This document shows, piece by piece, positions 61,481 to 64,000 of a stretch of 64,000 nucleotides of DNA. The position numbers and the translations under genes are program-made. Each line of letters opens with the position of its first letter. The stretch's first letter is position 1. Source of the DNA: an uncultured Gemmata sp. (lineage in GTDB: Bacteria > Planctomycetota > Planctomycetia > Gemmatales > Gemmataceae); contig CALDUT010000008.1 in assembly GCA_937924775.1 (NCBI GenBank), positions 62,001 to 126,000 of the forward strand, given 5' to 3'. The notes below the pieces were generated by a model. It was not told the DNA's origin. It did not search any database and was given only the letters and a program-made list of their open reading frames with translations.

Positions 61481-63148
61481 TCAGGTAGTGAGTTTCCGGT
61501 ATTTGATCCGTTTGGGCAGGTCGGCCGCGGGGCCGAGCCGGGCCCGGCGTTGCTCTTCGTACACGCGGAAGTTACCTTCACACCATACCACTTTGCTATC
61601 GCCTTCAAACGCGAGAATGTGGGTAGCGATCCGGTCGAGGAACCAACGGTCGTGGGAGATGACCACCGCGCAACCGGCGAAGTTGATGAGGGCTTCTTCC
61701 AGTGCCCGGAGGGTATCAACATCCAGATCGTTGGTCGGCTCATCCAATAACAGCAAATTGCCGCCGCTGCGCAACAATTTGGCAAGGTGGATTCGGTTCC
61801 GCTCGCCGCCGGAGCAATTCCCGACGAGTTTCTGCTGATCTGGGCCTTTGAAGTTGAATTTGGCGCAGTAGGCCCGGCTGGCGACCCGCTGCTTGCCGAG
61901 CATGATGTAATCGGTGCCGCCGGTGATTTCTTCGAAGATCGTGTTGTTGTCGTTGAGAGCGTCGCGGTTTTGGTCGACGTAGGCGATTTTCACCGTTGGT
62001 CCGACGGTGAGCGTACCGGCGGTGGGCTTTTCCTCCCCGACAATCATTTTGAAGAGAGTGGTTTTCCCCGCCCCATTGGGGCCGATGACACCAACGATGC
62101 CGCCTTTGGGCAAGTTGAACGTCAGATCCTCGTAGAGCAATACATCACCGTAGGCTTTTTTGACCCCTTCGGCCCGGACGACCAGATCACCCAGGGGCGG
62201 CCCGGGGGGAATCTGGATGATCAGTTCCTTTTCTTCCTCATCGATCACCTGTTCTTGCAATTTTTCGATGGCGGCCAGGCGGGCTTTGCTTTTGGCCATG
62301 CGGGCCCGGGGGGAACTGCGGGCCCATTCGAGCTCGCGGGCCAGTTGCTTTTGCCGGGCGCTTTCTTGCTTTTCTTGCAAGGCGAGGCGGGCGCGTTTTT
62401 GTTCCAACCAACCAGAGTAGTTGCCGGCATAGGGGTAGCCGCGGCCATTGTCGAGTTCGAGAATCCATTGGGCGACGTTGTCGAGAAAGTAGCGGTCGTG
62501 GGTGACGGCGACCACTGCACCGGGATAGGCGGCGAGGTGGTGTTCGAGCCATTCCACGCTTTCGGCGTCGAGGTGGTTGGTGGGTTCATCGAGCAGAAGC
62601 AGATCGTGACGTTGGAGAAGTGTTTTGCACAGGGCGACGCGGCGGCGCTCTCCCCCCGAGAGCCGTTCCACCGGGGCATCAGGCGGGGGCAGACGCATCG
62701 CGTCCATGGCGATTTCCAACTGCCGGTCGAGTTCGTAGGCATTGGTCGCATCAATTTGCGCTTGCACCTTCTCCATTTCTTCGGAGAGTTTCTCGAAATC
62801 GGCGTTGGGGTCGCCCATCGCTTCGCCGATTTCTTCTTGCCGCTTCAACAGGGCGCGGATGTGGGCCACACCTTCTTCGAGGTTTTCCAATACCGTTTTG
62901 CCTGGTGTCAGTTTGGGTTCTTGGGGCACATAGCCAATGGTGGCCCCTTTTTCGGGCCAGGCTTCACCCATGAAGTCTTTATCGACACCGGCCATGATGC
63001 GAAGCAGGGTCGATTTCCCGGAGCCGTTATCGCCGATGACGCCGATTTTCGCGCCGGGGTAGAAGTATAAGTTGATGTCCTTCAGCACTTCCTTTTTGCC
63101 GTAGTGCTTGGTCAGATGGGAAATGTTAAAAATATAGCGATCACCCAT
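61481..63148 (-). CDS. ettA: Energy-dependent translational throttle protein EttA (ABC-F)
   Basis: This 555-residue protein has the same length as E. coli EttA and two ABC domains without membrane parts. Domain 1 has [27 protein letters not shown] and [12 protein letters not shown]. Domain 2 has [27 protein letters not shown] and [12 protein letters not shown]. The long linker (about 240-310) is basic and charged, including [24 protein letters not shown]. EttA binds the ribosomal E site and gates the first elongation step according to the ADP/ATP ratio. GAGGACATC precedes the ATG. Confidence 0.95.
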   Translation of the reverse strand: MGDRYIFNISHLTKHYGKKEVLKDINLYFYPGAKIGVIGDNGSGKSTLLRIMAGVDKDFMGEAWPEKGATIGYVPQEPKLTPGKTVLENLEEGVAHIRALLKRQEEIGEAMGDPNADFEKLSEEMEKVQAQIDATNAYELDRQLEIAMDAMRLPPPDAPVERLSGGERRRVALCKTLLQRHDLLLLDEPTNHLDAESVEWLEHHLAAYPGAVVAVTHDRYFLDNVAQWILELDNGRGYPYAGNYSGWLEQKRARLALQEKQESARQKQLARELEWARSSPRARMAKSKARLAAIEKLQEQVIDEEEKELIIQIPPGPPLGDLVVRAEGVKKAYGDVLLYEDLTFNLPKGGIVGVIGPNGAGKTTLFKMIVGEEKPTAGTLTVGPTVKIAYVDQNRDALNDNNTIFEEITGGTDYIMLGKQRVASRAYCAKFNFKGPDQQKLVGNCSGGERNRIHLAKLLRSGGNLLLLDEPTNDLDVDTLRALEEALINFAGCAVVISHDRWFLDRIATHILAFEGDSKVVWCEGNFRVYEEQRRARLGPAADLPKRIKYRKLTT

Positions 63149-63435
63149 GATGTCCTCACTGTCTGGCGGCTGAAGGCATCTTATCGGGAAGCTGCTGGGA
63201 AAGGGAACGCGACTTTCCCTTCAGACGATGATCGCGGCCGTGGCCCCGGCAGGGGTCTATGGCTTGATCTAGTGAACTGCCAACGCCAGCCATGGGGTAG
63301 GCGGCCCTCACAAGGGGCCGGCGGACGGCCCAGCTGTTCTCCAGGCGGTGCCGTGAGCCGAAAATGCTCCGGTTGTTGGGGCTGGGATCGCTCCTGCGGG
63401 GCGTTCCACGATGACACTTCAGCTACTTTCTTCAG
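63149..63435. other. Intergenic region between tpiA and ettA
   Basis: About 285 bp on a minus-strand run. One GC hairpin, CGGCCC/GGGCCG (63302-63320), could end tpiA transcription. I see nothing else. Confidence 0.4.
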
Positions 63436-64000
63436 CTACTTTTTCGCGGCCTGAACAATCCCGAGGAACGAATCGGCTTTCAGGCTGGCCCCGCCGACCA
63501 GAACCCCATCGACATCGGGCAAGTGCAACAGCCCCGCGGCATTGTCCGCGGTCACTGAACCGCCGTAGAGGATAGGCAAGGCGTCGGCAATGGCTGAACC
63601 GCGGAAGTGTCGAAGCGTGGCCCGGATGGCGGCGTGGGCTTCTTGCGCTTGGTCCGGGGTGGCGACTTTCCCAGTTCCAATGGCCCAGACGGGTTCATAG
63701 GCCAGGGTCAGCCGGGCCCAGTGGTGGTCCGTCAGCCCAGTGCAGGCCGCGAGGACTTGCCGTTGGACGATGCGTTCGGTGAGGTTGCGTTCCCGCTCCG
63801 TGAGGGTTTCACCGATACACAAAATGACGTGCAACCCTTCGTCGAGGGCGGAGTGAACTTTGTGGTTGATAGCCGCATCGCTTTCGCCCAAAATGTGTCG
63901 GCGTTCGCTGTGGCCGATGATAACGTAGCGGCAACCGCATTCGAGCAGCATCGCCGGGCTGACTTCCCCGGTGAAAGCCCCTTTTTTCTCCGCGGAAACG
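63436..64000 (-). CDS. tpiA: Triosephosphate isomerase (partial, 5' end outside window)
   Basis: The last 188 codons are visible, and the frame stays open to the window edge, so the start lies to the right. The N-terminal visible part reads SAEKKGAFTGEVSPAML. The electrophile His is in IIGHSERR and the catalytic Glu in LAYEPVWAIGTGK. The phosphate-binding segments ILYGGSVTADNAAG and DGVLVGGASLKADSF close the barrel. The enzyme interconverts dihydroxyacetone phosphate and glyceraldehyde 3-phosphate in glycolysis. All key residues in the visible part are present. Confidence 0.95.
   Translation of the reverse strand, partial: VSAEKKGAFTGEVSPAMLLECGCRYVIIGHSERRHILGESDAAINHKVHSALDEGLHVILCIGETLTERERNLTERIVQRQVLAACTGLTDHHWARLTLAYEPVWAIGTGKVATPDQAQEAHAAIRATLRHFRGSAIADALPILYGGSVTADNAAGLLHLPDVDGVLVGGASLKADSFLGIVQAAKK

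Noticed and set aside
61787-63070. 427-codon plus-strand frame antisense to ettA
   Set aside because: It is Phe/Gly/Val-rich shadow sequence across two well-formed ABC domains on the other strand.
1-64000. Possible tRNA, rRNA, CRISPR, transposase or prophage genes
   Set aside because: I scanned for tRNA T-arm consensus, spaced short repeats and transposase or integrase motifs (DDE, Tyr-recombinase) and found none. The few T-arm-like GTTCGAA strings lie inside confident coding frames.

Overview
The window comes from a planctomycete, most likely a member of the Gemmataceae. The evidence is the combination of gene families, not any single hit: two DUF1501 Tat-exported proteins, one beside a PSD1/PSCyt (DUF1549/DUF1553) cytochrome-type protein; a DUF1080 protein; an ECF sigma factor with a membrane-anchored C-terminal extension; a TIGR02996 domain; a Cys-rich YTV-like envelope protein; a caspase-like protein with a zinc ribbon; and a 1183-residue Ser/Thr kinase joined to a tubulin/FtsZ-like domain. 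Base composition is GC-rich and even. AT-rich patches are confined to a few intergenic regions. I see no rRNA, tRNA, CRISPR array, insertion sequence or prophage.

Layout. 1-6.5 kb: the tail of an upstream gene, a sugar-phosphate isomerase-like protein behind an ATP-grasp ligase (minus strand), a divergent DUF1501 protein, and a caspase-like membrane protein. 6.7-15 kb: NAD-dependent isocitrate dehydrogenase, a degenerate PHP-like protein, a PAS/PAS histidine kinase, a small lipoprotein, the ECF sigma fusion, and a small unknown protein after a repeat-bearing noncoding stretch. 15-28.5 kb: POT transporter, SMP-30/gluconolactonase, sulfite-oxidase-like enzyme, a terpene-cyclase-fold repeat protein, a WD40 protein, an HtrA-like protease, an exported truncated globin, a TIGR02996 protein, SelD and ribosomal protein S21. 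28.7-44 kb: DUF1501/PSD1 pair, nucleoside hydrolase, HDOD protein, HemW, an S41 protease homologue that has lost its catalytic dyad, the YTV-like protein, DUF1080, an FHA-GAF adenylate cyclase and an SDR epimerase. 44-54.5 kb: the kinase-tubulin fusion, a small membrane protein, a Gly/Cys repeat protein, and a three-gene co-directional run containing an HTTM (vitamin-K-carboxylase-like) protein. 54.7-64 kb: a response-regulator diguanylate cyclase divergent from a primary-type sigma factor, an FtsX/ABC ATPase pair, EttA, and a partial triosephosphate isomerase.

Most genes stand alone or in pairs, with 80-600 bp between them, as is usual in planctomycetes. Signalling is over-represented: two sigma factors, a histidine kinase, a Ser/Thr kinase, an adenylate cyclase, a diguanylate cyclase and an HDOD protein. 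So are exported or membrane-anchored proteins. The two most unusual items are the kinase-tubulin-like fusion (44092-47643) and a 63-bp element present twice in inverted orientation (36565-36627 and 54541-54603), centred on a palindrome that matches parS, the ParB-binding site.
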